Shown here piece by piece: positions 9,107-17,853 of a stretch of 64,000 nucleotides of DNA. The notes below the pieces were generated by a model that was given only the letters and a program-made list of their open reading frames with translations, did no database searches and was not told the origin of the DNA. Origin of the DNA: an uncultured Prevotella sp. (GTDB lineage Bacteria; Bacteroidota; Bacteroidia; Bacteroidales; Bacteroidaceae); contig CAJJWN010000013.1 of NCBI GenBank assembly GCA_905196835.1, forward strand, positions 10,838 to 74,837, written 5' to 3'. Each line of letters begins with the position of its first letter. The stretch's first letter is position 1. Made by a program: the position numbers and the translations under genes.

Positions 9107-9194
9107 CAAAGGCCGCCTTCTGCCATGTAAAAGACGGCCTTTGGCAACCTTAAAGACGGCCTTCAGCATCGGCGAAGACGGCCTTTCATGGTGC
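9107..9194. repeat. 22-bp-period repeat array, four units
   Basis: Cores start at 9107, 9129, 9151 and 9173, each a variant of AAAAGACGGCCTTT. It lies between the divergent mtnN and yfhO-like genes. The interval 8796-9687 (about 890 bases) contains this array, the inverted repeat at 9436-9551 and two promoters, and no gene that I can support. Confidence 0.85.
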
Positions 9195-9435
9195 GGGAAG
9201 CGGCATTTTGTGGCGCGAATAGTCGTCAAACGCAGCATATTAAGACCATTCGCACATTTCAAAAGACGCTTTACAGCCCCGGCGAGAGCTATTTCTGAAA
9301 AACATATTGTAAAGCTTTCAGAAAACAGCTTGTAACATTATGGCAGAAAAAGGATGCTTGTTTTAACATATAGTCGGTATAAAAAATAATCTTTTTACAG
9401 GCAAACACCTCGCCTGTTTTTGCATCTAAAACGGT

Positions 9436-9551
9436 CGGTGGGTAATCGTCATTCCGCGCTCCGACGCGGAATCCAGTGTAAGCAGCCAAGCTTTGTCTAT
9501 GTTGTTTGTTCTGGATTCCGCGTCGGAGCGCGGAATGACGATTACCCACCG
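9436..9551. repeat. Perfect 41-bp inverted repeat with GC-rich inner palindrome (copy 1)
   Basis: Arms 9436-9476 and 9511-9551 are exact reverse complements with a 34-nt loop. Each arm holds an inner palindrome TTCCGCGCTCCGACGCGGAA. The same arm core recurs at 25743-25850 with a different loop. There is no open frame, so it is a small non-coding dispersed element. Confidence 0.9.
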
Positions 9552-9641
9552 ACTGCTTGAAGTCTGATTATCGTCACACTTCTTTCTGCTAAAAAAGCAT
9601 TATTTTTAGCCCCGTCTATCGTCATTTCACATTATATATAT

Positions 9642-9649
9642 TACTTTTG
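9642..9649 (+). promoter_or_regulatory. -7 box of the yfhO-like gene promoter
   Basis: TACTTTTG, 38 bp before the ATG at 9688. Confidence 0.6.
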
Positions 9650-9687
9650 CACGCTGGAAACGTAAACGGAAAAAACATCGAAAAACA

Positions 9688-12189
9688 ATGGAAACACTGA
9701 AAAAATGCCTTCCCGACGTGCTGGCCGTGGTGCTGTTCACGCTCATATCGGTAGCCTACTTCTTCCCGGCAGACATCGAAGGAAAGATACTTTACCGCCA
9801 CGACTCGGCCGCAAGCAAGGGTCTCGGCCGCGAAATCGGCGAACACAAGGCGGAGACGGGCGAAGTGACGCGCTGGATGAACTCAGTGTTCAGCGGAATG
9901 CCGACGTACCAGACGGCTCCCGAATACACGAGCACGAAGGGCGTCAACACGGCTACCAACGTGTACCACCTCTTCCTGCCCGAAAACGTATGGTACGTGT
10001 TCGCCTACCTCTTGGGCTTCTACATCCTGCTGCGCGCGTTCGACTTCCGCCAGCATCTTGCCGTCCTCGGCTCCGTAATATGGGCGTTCTCCAGCTATTT
10101 CCTCATCATCATAGCCGCCGGACACATCTGGAAGGTCATGGCCCTGGCCTACCTGCCGCCGATGATAGCCGGCATAGTGCTGGCATACAGGGGCAAATAC
10201 CTGTGGGGACTGATAGTAACCGCCATCTTCGCGGCGTTTGAAATCAACGCCAACCACGTGCAGATGACGTACTACTTCCTGTTCGTCATCCTCTTCATGG
10301 TAATAGCCTACCTCGTTGACGCCATCCGGCAGAAGCGCATGGCGCACTTCTGGCGGGCCACGGCGGTGTGCGCCGCAGGCGCGGTAATAGGCGTATGCCT
10401 CAACCTGAGCAACCTGTACCACACGTGGGAGTACAGCAAGGAGTCGATGCGCGGCAAGAGCGAGCTTGTCAAGAAGCAGTCGGCCAACCAGAGCGCAAGC
10501 GGCCTTGACCGCGACTACATCACCCAGTGGAGCTACGGCATAGGCGAGACGTGGACGCTCCTTGTGCCCAACACAAAGGGCGGAGCCAGCCAGCCGCTCG
10601 TAGAAAGCAAGACGGCCATGGAGAAGGCAAACCCCGAGTTCAACGTCGTCTATCAGCAAATGGGCCAATACTGGGGCGAGCAGCCCGGCACGCAGGGGCC
10701 TGTCTACGTTGGCGCATTCGTGCTGATGCTGTTCGTGCTGGGGCTTTTCATCGTCAAAGGACCTATGAAGTGGGCTTTATTGGCGGCCACGGTACTCTCC
10801 ATATTGCTGTCGTGGGGCAAGAACTTCATGCCTTTCACCGATTTGTTCATCGACTATGTGCCGATGTACTCGAAGTTCCGCACGGTGGCGTCAATCCTCG
10901 TCATTGCCGAGTTTACCATCCCGTTGCTCGCCATGCTGGCGTTGAAGAAGATTGTTGACGACCCATCGCTGCTTACGAAACGCATCAAGACGGTGTACGC
11001 AAGCTTCGCGCTGACGGGCGGCATAGCCATCCTCTTCGCTCTCGTCCCCACCCTCTTTTTCAGCGACTTCATATCGTCACAGGAGCTGCGCGCGCTCTCC
11101 ACGCTGCCGCAGGAGTATGTAGTGCCCATCACGGAGAACCTGCGCGAGATGCGCCGCGCCGTCTTCACGGCCGACTGCTGGCGCTCGGCGTTCATCATTA
11201 TAATAGGTACGCTCTGCCTGCTGATGTTCAAGGCCAAGAAGCTCAAGGCCTCTTACATGGTAGGAGCGATAACAGTGCTCTGCCTTGTAGACATGTGGCA
11301 GGTTGACAAACGCTATCTGAACAACGACATGTTTGTGCCCAAAAGCGAACGCGAGGCGCCGATGCAGATGACGGAGACCGACCGCCTCATCCTTGAAGAC
11401 AAGACGGACTTGGGCAATTACCGCGTGCTCAACCTCGCGTCAAACACGTTCAACGAGAACGAAACGTCATACTTCCACAACAGCATAGGCGGATACCACG
11501 CGGCCAAGCTGCGCCGTTACCAGGACATCATCGACCATTACATTGCCCCGGAGATGCAGAAGCTTGCTCCGACGGTGGCCGAGGCTGGCGGCGACATGCT
11601 GAAAGTGAACGGCGACAGCCTCTTCCCCGTGCTCAACGCGCTCAACGCGCGCTACTTCATCCTGCCCCTGCAAGGCGGACAGACCGCGCCCGTGATGAAC
11701 CCGTATGTGCACGGCCCGGCATGGTTTGTTGACAAAGTGACCTACGCCGACAACGCAAACAAGGAAATAGAGGCCGTAGGCCGCATCGACCTGCGCCGCG
11801 AAGCCGTGGCCGACAAGCGTTTCCATGACGTGCTGAAAGCATCCGCCGTGCAGGACAGCACAGCCTCGGTGAAGCTCACCAAGTACATGTCAGACCGGCT
11901 TGAATACGACGTTTACTCGACGAAGGGCGGCGTAATAGTGTTCTCCGAAGTGTATTACCCGGGCTGGACGGCCACCGTTGACGGCCAGGAAGCCGAGCTG
12001 GGACGCGCCGACTATCTGCTGCGCGCGCTCAACGTAGCCCCGGGCAAGCACAAGATAGTGCTCACCTTCCACCCGAAATCGGTAGCCACGACGGAGACAA
12101 TAGCCTACATCGCATACGCCGCAATCTTCATAGCACTCCTCGTTGCGGCATATCTCGGCTACCGCAGGAAGCGCGCCGGGGCGGAGTAA
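9688..12189 (+). CDS. YfhO family multi-pass membrane protein
   Basis: An 833-residue membrane protein with a hydrophobic N-terminal segment (about residues 8-25), a cluster of membrane helices up to about residue 560, an extended non-membrane domain, and one last helix near the end followed by a basic tail (YRRKRAGAE). The stretch YYPGWTATVDGQEAELGRAD near residue 755 is typical of the extracellular beta domain of YfhO-like proteins, which are related to GT-C glycosyltransferases. In Firmicutes YfhO glycosylates lipoteichoic acid; in Bacteroidetes, which lack it, the substrate is unknown. The gene stands alone. Confidence 0.85.
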   Translation: METLKKCLPDVLAVVLFTLISVAYFFPADIEGKILYRHDSAASKGLGREIGEHKAETGEVTRWMNSVFSGMPTYQTAPEYTSTKGVNTATNVYHLFLPENVWYVFAYLLGFYILLRAFDFRQHLAVLGSVIWAFSSYFLIIIAAGHIWKVMALAYLPPMIAGIVLAYRGKYLWGLIVTAIFAAFEINANHVQMTYYFLFVILFMVIAYLVDAIRQKRMAHFWRATAVCAAGAVIGVCLNLSNLYHTWEYSKESMRGKSELVKKQSANQSASGLDRDYITQWSYGIGETWTLLVPNTKGGASQPLVESKTAMEKANPEFNVVYQQMGQYWGEQPGTQGPVYVGAFVLMLFVLGLFIVKGPMKWALLAATVLSILLSWGKNFMPFTDLFIDYVPMYSKFRTVASILVIAEFTIPLLAMLALKKIVDDPSLLTKRIKTVYASFALTGGIAILFALVPTLFFSDFISSQELRALSTLPQEYVVPITENLREMRRAVFTADCWRSAFIIIIGTLCLLMFKAKKLKASYMVGAITVLCLVDMWQVDKRYLNNDMFVPKSEREAPMQMTETDRLILEDKTDLGNYRVLNLASNTFNENETSYFHNSIGGYHAAKLRRYQDIIDHYIAPEMQKLAPTVAEAGGDMLKVNGDSLFPVLNALNARYFILPLQGGQTAPVMNPYVHGPAWFVDKVTYADNANKEIEAVGRIDLRREAVADKRFHDVLKASAVQDSTASVKLTKYMSDRLEYDVYSTKGGVIVFSEVYYPGWTATVDGQEAELGRADYLLRALNVAPGKHKIVLTFHPKSVATTETIAYIAYAAIFIALLVAAYLGYRRKRAGAE

Positions 12190-12229
12190 AACAGCCGTCA
12201 GCGTAACGCATTGATAATTAGCACCTTAT

Positions 12230-12317
12230 AAAAGGCCGTCTTTTAGCGTGTAAAAGACGGCCTTTCGCGTTGCAATTGACGGCCTTTTGGAAAGCGAAAG
12301 GCGGCCAATTGGATTCA
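12230..12317. repeat. 22-bp-period repeat array, four units
   Basis: Cores start at 12230, 12252, 12274 and 12296. Core 3 begins AATT and core 4 ends AATT, so the outer bases covary and the pair still matches. A flank word (GTAACGCATTGATAATTAG) precedes it, just after the upstream stop codon. The interval 12190-12669 also holds the MITE-like element at 12382. Confidence 0.9.
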
Positions 12318-12381
12318 TCCGCAGTTTGTTTGGACAGCATAACTTTGTTTTTTTAATCAAATGCAAGCTGAATACACCCAT

Positions 12382-12494
12382 TGTAGGGGCATAATTCATT
12401 ATGCCCGCACGTTTCGCAGAAACGTATTTTTCTGATATTCAGGACTTTAAACGCTCTTTCAGAGCGTACGGACATAATGAATTATGTCCCTACA
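12382..12494. repeat. MITE-like 113-bp element (copy 1)
   Basis: It starts TGTAGGG and ends CCCTACA; the terminal inverted repeats include CATAATTCATTATG. A second copy of 112 bp lies at 58352-58463 with a diverged centre. It has no coding capacity and looks like a miniature inverted-repeat element, but no matching transposase is in the window. Confidence 0.85.
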
Positions 12495-12628
12495 AGGGCG
12501 GCGTTTAGCTTTGTTCAATATATCTTTTATTTTATTCTCATCCAAACAAAAATTGCGAATGAACCGTCATTTGGAAAACAGACAGGCACATTATGGCCTG
12601 ACATACGCGCCTTTTCGGCGAAAAGATG

Positions 12629-12636
12629 TATATTTG
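12629..12636 (+). promoter_or_regulatory. -7 box of the GSCFA gene promoter
   Basis: TATATTTG, 33 bp before the ATG at 12670. It rules out the in-frame start codons further upstream. Confidence 0.55.
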
Positions 12637-12669
12637 CAGCGTTGTAAACGCAATGAAAACGAAAGCGAA

Positions 12670-13473
12670 ATGCAGTTCAGGACAAAGGTAAACATCGGCA
12701 AACCCGACTTCCAGATAGAGCCATGCGAAGAGATGCTGTTCGTTGGCTCGTGCTTCGCCGACAACATAGGGCGGCGCTTCAAGGAAGAGAAGTTCCGCGC
12801 AACGGTCAACCCCTACGGCGTAATGTACAACCCGGCGAGCATCCTGCACACGGTGAAGCGGTGTGAGGACGCGCCCCGTGTGGCACTCTTTACACTCGGA
12901 ACGAACCATGTATACATACTCAACGAGACGGGCGAGATAGTTGACAACTGCGCCAAGCGCCCCCAGCGGCTCTTCACCGAGCGCGAACTAAGCGTGGACG
13001 AGTGCGCCGCTTACCTCGGCGAAGCCGTTGACATACTAAAAGAAAGGCGCGGTGACGTGAAGGTAATCGTTACCGTAAGCCCCATCCGTTACGCCAAGTA
13101 CGGCTATCACGGCAGCCAGCTGTCGAAGGCGGTGTTGCTGCTTGCCGCCGACAAATTGGTGAAAGAGCGGGCCGGAACGGTATGTTATTTCCCGGCATAC
13201 GAAATAGTCAACGACGAGCTTCGCGACTACCGCTTCTACGCCAAGGACATGCTTCATCCGTCAGAGCAGGCCGTAGAATATATCTGGGAGGTGTTTTCAG
13301 ACGCCTATTTCTCGCCCGAAACCAAGCGTTTCATCGAGGAATGGCGGCCGCTGAAGGAGGCTTTGGGGCACAAGCCGTTCCACCCCGAGTCGCAAGAGTA
13401 CAAGGACTTCATGGATAAAACTATGTTAAAAATAGGCGAACTGTCAAAAAAATATCCGAACTTTGTACCTTAG
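12670..13473 (+). CDS. GSCFA domain protein (SGNH-like hydrolase family)
   Basis: A 267-residue protein. The signature LFVGSCFADNIGRRF near residue 20 gives the family its name and places the likely nucleophile Ser in GSCFAD. A second conserved stretch, VIVTVSPIRYAKYGYHGSQLSKAVL, and DMLHPSEQAVEYIW near the C-terminal third, which supplies the Asp-x-x-His pair, fit the SGNH hydrolase arrangement. The substrate is unknown. I chose ATG 12670 because the longer frame reads through the promoter and upstream sequence of no protein character. Its stop lies about 100 bp before murF-alr. Confidence 0.88.
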   Translation: MQFRTKVNIGKPDFQIEPCEEMLFVGSCFADNIGRRFKEEKFRATVNPYGVMYNPASILHTVKRCEDAPRVALFTLGTNHVYILNETGEIVDNCAKRPQRLFTERELSVDECAAYLGEAVDILKERRGDVKVIVTVSPIRYAKYGYHGSQLSKAVLLLAADKLVKERAGTVCYFPAYEIVNDELRDYRFYAKDMLHPSEQAVEYIWEVFSDAYFSPETKRFIEEWRPLKEALGHKPFHPESQEYKDFMDKTMLKIGELSKKYPNFVP

Positions 13474-13482
13474 AAAACAGTA

Positions 13483-13515
13483 AAAGGGTAAAAAGGTAAA
13501 AAAGTAAAACGGCAA
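13483..13515. repeat. Low-complexity GTAAAAAGG words
   Basis: A stretch of near-repeats of GTAAAAAGG. Its reverse complement closely matches 51041-51083 and resembles 6021-6058, so this is a recurring intergenic word type. Confidence 0.6.
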
Positions 13516-13572
13516 AGCATTCGTCTCTAACTACTTTAACCACCTATAAATGCTCTAACTTCTACATTTATC

Positions 13573-16047
13573 ATGTTATACTCAATTGAGAAAATAACGA
13601 CTTTGATAGGCGCACGCCGCTATGGTTCGGCTGACGGCAACATACGTTGGATACTGACGGACAGCCGTAGCGTGTGCTTTCCCGAAGAGACTTTGTTCTT
13701 CGCCATACGCTCGGAACGCAACGACGGGCACAGGTATATAGCCGACCTTTACCGCCGCGGAGTGAGAAACTTCGTGGTAGAGGAACTGCCGACAGACCGA
13801 GACACGGCTTACGCCGACGCCAACTTCCTGAAGGTTCCGCACTCGGTGGAGGCCCTGCAACGGCTCGCCGAGCGTCACCGCGACGAGTTCGACATACCCA
13901 TCGTGGGCATAACGGGCAGCAACGGCAAGACCGTTGTGAAGGAATGGCTTTACCAGTTGCTCTCTCCGCAGATGGTTGTCACGCGCAGTCCGCGCAGCTA
14001 CAACTCGCAGATAGGCGTTCCCCTGTCGGTCTGGTTGCTCGACGAGCACTCACAGGTGGGCGTGTTCGAGGCCGGCATCAGCCAGAAAGGAGAGATGCAG
14101 GCGTTGCGCGCCATCATACAGCCTACCGTCGGCGTACTGACAAACCTTGGCACTGCGCACCAGGAAAACTTTGCGTCGATGGAAGAAAAATGCCTCGAAA
14201 AGCTAAAGCTCTTTCACGACACAAAGGCCATTGTCTACCCTTGGGACGACGAGACGGTAAGGAGTTGCGTGGCAAGATACGACTACAAGGGCGAGCAAAT
14301 AGCCTGGTCCATGCGCGACCCGGCGGCAAAGATGTATATAAATAAGGTGGAAAAGAGCGGCATATCGACTACCGTTAGCTACGTATTCGACGGCAGGGAA
14401 GGCCGCTACACACTGCCATTCATCGACGAAGCGTCGGTTGCTAACTCTATAACATGCGCCGCAGTAGCCCTTCACTTAGGGCTTACCACGGAGCAGGTGG
14501 CCGGACGGATGGGCGACATCGAGCCCGTAGCCATGCGCCTGGAGGTGAAGGAAGGCCAGCACGGATGCACCCTTATAAACGACTCTTACAACTCCGACAT
14601 CAACTCGCTCGACATCGCCCTCGACTTCATGAGCCGCCGACCGGACCACGCCGGACGCCAGCGAACACTCATATTGAGCGACATCTACCAGAGCGGAAAG
14701 GCCGGAGAGACGCTATACAAGGAAGTGTCAGACCTCGCAAAGACGCGAGGCGTGCAGAAAATAATCGGCATCGGCCCGGAAATAAGCGCCAACGCAGCCG
14801 TCATAGACATACCCGAAAAGCACTTCTTCGCCGACTGCCACAAGTTCATTGCAAGCCCGGAGTTCGGTGGTTTGCACGATGAAGTAATCTTGCTGAAGGG
14901 CGCGCGCCGCTTCAGTTTCGACCGGCTGACCGAGCTTTTGGAGCAAAAGGTGCACGAGACAATACTTGAAGTGAACCTCGGAGCTGTGGTGAAGAACCTC
15001 AACCACTTCCGTTCGTACATGAAGCCGACCACAAAACTTGTCTGCATGGTAAAGGCCGACGCATACGGAGCGGGCGCGGTAGAAGTGGCGAAGACGCTGC
15101 AAGACCACCGCGTTGACTATCTCGCCGTGGCCGTTGCGGACGAAGGCGTGACGCTAAGAAGGAACGGCATAACGGCCAACATCATGATAATGAACCCCGA
15201 AATGACGGCGTTCAAGACCATGTTCGACTACAAGCTGGAGCCCGAAGTGTACAGTTTCCGCCTGCTTGACGCCCTCGTAAAGGCCGCACAGAAAGAAGGC
15301 ATAACGGGTTATCCCGTCCACATAAAGCTCGACACGGGTATGCATCGCCTCGGCTTCAACCCGCTTACGGACATGGACGAGCTAATCTGCCGCCTGAAAC
15401 GGCAGAACGCAGTCATCCCCCGTTCGGTGTTCTCACACTTCGTCGGCTCCGACAGCGACGACTTCGACAACTTTTCCGCACACCAGTTCGAGCTGTTTAA
15501 GGCCGGAAGCGACAAACTCCAGGCGGCGTTCAGCCACAAGATACTGCGCCACATGGACAATTCGGCCGGCATAGAGCACTTTCCCGAACGCCAGCTTGAC
15601 ATGTGCCGCCTCGGCCTCGGGCTGTATGGCATAGACAGTCGGGACAACTCCGTAATAAACAACGTGTGCACGCTGAAGACCACAATACTGCAAATTCACC
15701 CCGTGCCGAAGGACGAAACCGTAGGCTACAGCCGCAAGGGCATACTCACAAGGGACAGCTTAATCGGCGCAATACCAATAGGTTACGCCGACGGACTAAA
15801 CCGCCTGCTGGGCTGCGGACGGTGCTACTGCCTTGTGAACGGCAAGAAAGCGCCCTACGTAGGCAACATCTGCATGGACGTGGCGATGATTGACGTGACC
15901 GACATAGACTGCAAGGAGGGCGACACGGTCGAGATTTTTGGCGACGACCTGCCAGTAACGGTGCTGTCAGACGTCATGGGCACCATCCCATACGAAGTGT
16001 TGACAAGCATCAGCAACCGTGTGAAGAGGGTTTATTTCCAAGACTGA
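13573..16047 (+). CDS. Bifunctional MurF ligase / alanine racemase
   Basis: An 824-residue fusion typical of Bacteroidetes. The N-terminal half (about 1-460) is UDP-MurNAc-tripeptide:D-Ala-D-Ala ligase, with the ATP loop GITGSNGKTVVKEWL near residue 115 and central ligase motifs. The C-terminal half (about 465-824) is PLP alanine racemase, with the lysine in VCMVKADAYGAGA near 495 and the catalytic tyrosine region TVGYSRKG near 718. The protein thus makes D-Ala precursors and adds D-Ala-D-Ala to the peptidoglycan precursor in the cytosol. The fold order and length match the known fusion. The D-Ala-D-Ala ligase itself is not in this window. Confidence 0.95.
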   Translation: MLYSIEKITTLIGARRYGSADGNIRWILTDSRSVCFPEETLFFAIRSERNDGHRYIADLYRRGVRNFVVEELPTDRDTAYADANFLKVPHSVEALQRLAERHRDEFDIPIVGITGSNGKTVVKEWLYQLLSPQMVVTRSPRSYNSQIGVPLSVWLLDEHSQVGVFEAGISQKGEMQALRAIIQPTVGVLTNLGTAHQENFASMEEKCLEKLKLFHDTKAIVYPWDDETVRSCVARYDYKGEQIAWSMRDPAAKMYINKVEKSGISTTVSYVFDGREGRYTLPFIDEASVANSITCAAVALHLGLTTEQVAGRMGDIEPVAMRLEVKEGQHGCTLINDSYNSDINSLDIALDFMSRRPDHAGRQRTLILSDIYQSGKAGETLYKEVSDLAKTRGVQKIIGIGPEISANAAVIDIPEKHFFADCHKFIASPEFGGLHDEVILLKGARRFSFDRLTELLEQKVHETILEVNLGAVVKNLNHFRSYMKPTTKLVCMVKADAYGAGAVEVAKTLQDHRVDYLAVAVADEGVTLRRNGITANIMIMNPEMTAFKTMFDYKLEPEVYSFRLLDALVKAAQKEGITGYPVHIKLDTGMHRLGFNPLTDMDELICRLKRQNAVIPRSVFSHFVGSDSDDFDNFSAHQFELFKAGSDKLQAAFSHKILRHMDNSAGIEHFPERQLDMCRLGLGLYGIDSRDNSVINNVCTLKTTILQIHPVPKDETVGYSRKGILTRDSLIGAIPIGYADGLNRLLGCGRCYCLVNGKKAPYVGNICMDVAMIDVTDIDCKEGDTVEIFGDDLPVTVLSDVMGTIPYEVLTSISNRVKRVYFQD

Positions 16048-16099
16048 CGCACAGCAGATGTAAATACTTGATTATCAGCAACATAACAACACGCTTTAC

Positions 16100-16187
16100 A
16101 AAAGGCGGCCTTTTGGTTTCCAAAAGGCCGCCTTTTGCGTTGCAATATGCCGTCTTTTGCAAGCCGAAAGGCCATGTTTTGCAACGC
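16100..16187. repeat. 22-bp-period repeat array, four units
   Basis: Cores start at 16100, 16122, 16144 and 16166. Core 2 is the exact reverse complement of core 1 (aaaaggcggcctttt / aaaaggccgcctttt). A flank containing TTGATTATCAG precedes it, shortly after the murF-alr stop. Confidence 0.9.
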
Positions 16188-16244
16188 AAAAGAACCATTA
16201 AACTATTTTAACGAGTAGCCATCCGTTTTTTAATAAAAAAACAG

Positions 16245-16252
16245 TAACTTTG
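16245..16252 (+). promoter_or_regulatory. -7 box of the MFS transporter promoter
   Basis: TAACTTTG, 46 bp before the ATG at 16299. Confidence 0.6.
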
Positions 16253-16298
16253 CGCAAACTTACTTTTAAACAGATACTATTAATCAAAACAATAACTG

Positions 16299-17750
16299 AT
16301 GAATCCAATTCAAACGACAAAGATGACCAACTTCCGTTGGGTCATTTGTGCTTTGTTATTCTGCGCCACGACGGTAAACTACCTTGACAGGCAGGTGCTT
16401 TCGCTGACGTGGAAGGACTTTATAGCACCTGAGTTTCACTGGGATGATGCCCATTACGGCATGATTACCGGTTTCTTCTCCGTCTTTTACGCCGTTGCCT
16501 GCCTGTTTGCCGGCAAGTTTGTTGACTGGATGGGCATAAAGAAAGGCTACCTTTGGGCCATCTTCATCTGGTCGCTGGGTGCGTGCCTGCACGCCGGATG
16601 CGGCTGGGTGACAATGGAAATAGAAGGACTTGAGTCCGTAGCGGCCCTCCGCGCGGTAGAGGCCGGCAGCGAAGTGGCAATAGCCATCGCCACCGTAAGC
16701 ACATGGTTGTTCCTCGTTTGCCGCGCAATCCTCGCGCTGGGCGAGGCCGGCAACTTCCCCGCAGCCATCAAGGTTACGGCCGAATACTTCCCGAAGAAAG
16801 ACCGCGCGTTCGCCACTTCTATCTTCAACTCTGGCGCATCGGTAGGTGCTTTGGCGGCTCCGCTCACCATCCCAATCCTCGCACAGCACCTCGGTTGGGA
16901 GATGGCGTTCATCATCATCGGTGCAATCGGCTTCGTCTGGATGTTCTTCTGGGCTCACCTTTACGAGAAGCCGGAGAACACAAAGCGTGTGAACAAGGCC
17001 GAACTAATCTACATCAACCAGGACGACGAGGAGAATGCAGCCTCTGCCGAAGAGGCCAAGGAGGAGAAGACAATCCCCTTCATGCAGTGCTTCAAGTACA
17101 AGCAGACATGGTCGTTCGTCGTAGGCAAGTTCTTCACCGACGGCGTATGGTGGTTCTATCTGTTCTGGGCACCGGCATACTTCTCCGACCAGTTCCACTA
17201 TCCTTCATCATCGCCCATGGGCATGGCGCTCATCTTCGTGCTCTATCTTATCGTCACCATTCTGTCAATCTACGGAGGTTACCTGCCCAAACTCTTCGTC
17301 GAGAAAAAGGGAATGGGTCCCTACTCGGGCCGTATGCTGGCGATGCTCATCTTCGCGTTCTTCCCCCTGTTCGCGCTGTTTGCACAGCCGTTGGGCGGCT
17401 ATTCGGTATGGTTCCCGGCGATAATCATCGGCCTTGCAGGCGCAGGCCACCAGGCATGGTCGGCCAACCTGTTCTCGACCATCGGCGACATGTTCCCGAA
17501 ATCGACCATCGCCACCATCACCGGCATCGGCGCAATGGCAGGAGGCATAGGCTCGCTGCTCATCAACCTTGGCGCAGGCGAGCTGTTTACATACTCTGAA
17601 AGCATGGGCGCGGCGTTCACGTTCCTCGGCTTCGAGGGCAAGCCCGCAGGCTACATGATTATCTTCTGCATCTGCGCCGTGGCTTACCTGCTGGCTTGGA
17701 TAATAATGAAGAGCCTCGTGCCGAAATACAAGCCAATCGTTGTTGAATAA
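16299..17750 (+). CDS. MFS transporter, ExuT-like (hexuronate / organic anion)
   Basis: A 483-residue inner membrane protein with about twelve membrane segments. The opening RWVICALLFCATTVNYLDRQVLS is characteristic of the anion:cation symporter branch of the MFS, where the NYLDR motif after helix 1 is seen in hexuronate (ExuT) and related sugar-acid carriers. The EAGNFPAAIKVTAEYFP motif also fits that branch. A GH28 enzyme elsewhere in the window (61023) could supply galacturonate, but the genes are 45 kb apart, so this link is speculative. A hairpin with a T-run follows the stop. Confidence 0.85.
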   Translation: MNPIQTTKMTNFRWVICALLFCATTVNYLDRQVLSLTWKDFIAPEFHWDDAHYGMITGFFSVFYAVACLFAGKFVDWMGIKKGYLWAIFIWSLGACLHAGCGWVTMEIEGLESVAALRAVEAGSEVAIAIATVSTWLFLVCRAILALGEAGNFPAAIKVTAEYFPKKDRAFATSIFNSGASVGALAAPLTIPILAQHLGWEMAFIIIGAIGFVWMFFWAHLYEKPENTKRVNKAELIYINQDDEENAASAEEAKEEKTIPFMQCFKYKQTWSFVVGKFFTDGVWWFYLFWAPAYFSDQFHYPSSSPMGMALIFVLYLIVTILSIYGGYLPKLFVEKKGMGPYSGRMLAMLIFAFFPLFALFAQPLGGYSVWFPAIIIGLAGAGHQAWSANLFSTIGDMFPKSTIATITGIGAMAGGIGSLLINLGAGELFTYSESMGAAFTFLGFEGKPAGYMIIFCICAVAYLLAWIIMKSLVPKYKPIVVE

Positions 17751-17771
17751 CATTTGACCGTCATTTATATT

Positions 17772-17812
17772 AAGAATGGAGGCGCAACAAGTGTGCTTCC
17801 ATTCTTTTTTAT
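17772..17812 (+). terminator. Intrinsic terminator after the MFS gene
   Basis: Stem 17772-17783 pairs with 17795-17106-equivalent bases ending at 17106+700 (right arm 17795-17806), 12 bp with one G-U pair, followed by a T-run. Confidence 0.75.
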
Positions 17813-17820
17813 TACATTTG
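17813..17820 (+). promoter_or_regulatory. -7 box of the radical SAM gene promoter
   Basis: TACATTTG, directly after the terminator T-run and 33 bp before the ATG at 17854. Confidence 0.6.
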
Positions 17821-17853
17821 CACCGGTTTAAACAGCAAGAAAGGAGACAAACA

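Noticed and set aside
9436..9551. Insertion sequence
   Set aside because: There is an inverted repeat but no transposase or open frame in the loop; the same holds for 12382 and 58352.
17776..17853. Upstream start for the radical SAM gene
   Set aside because: The added sequence covers the terminator of the preceding gene and the promoter.
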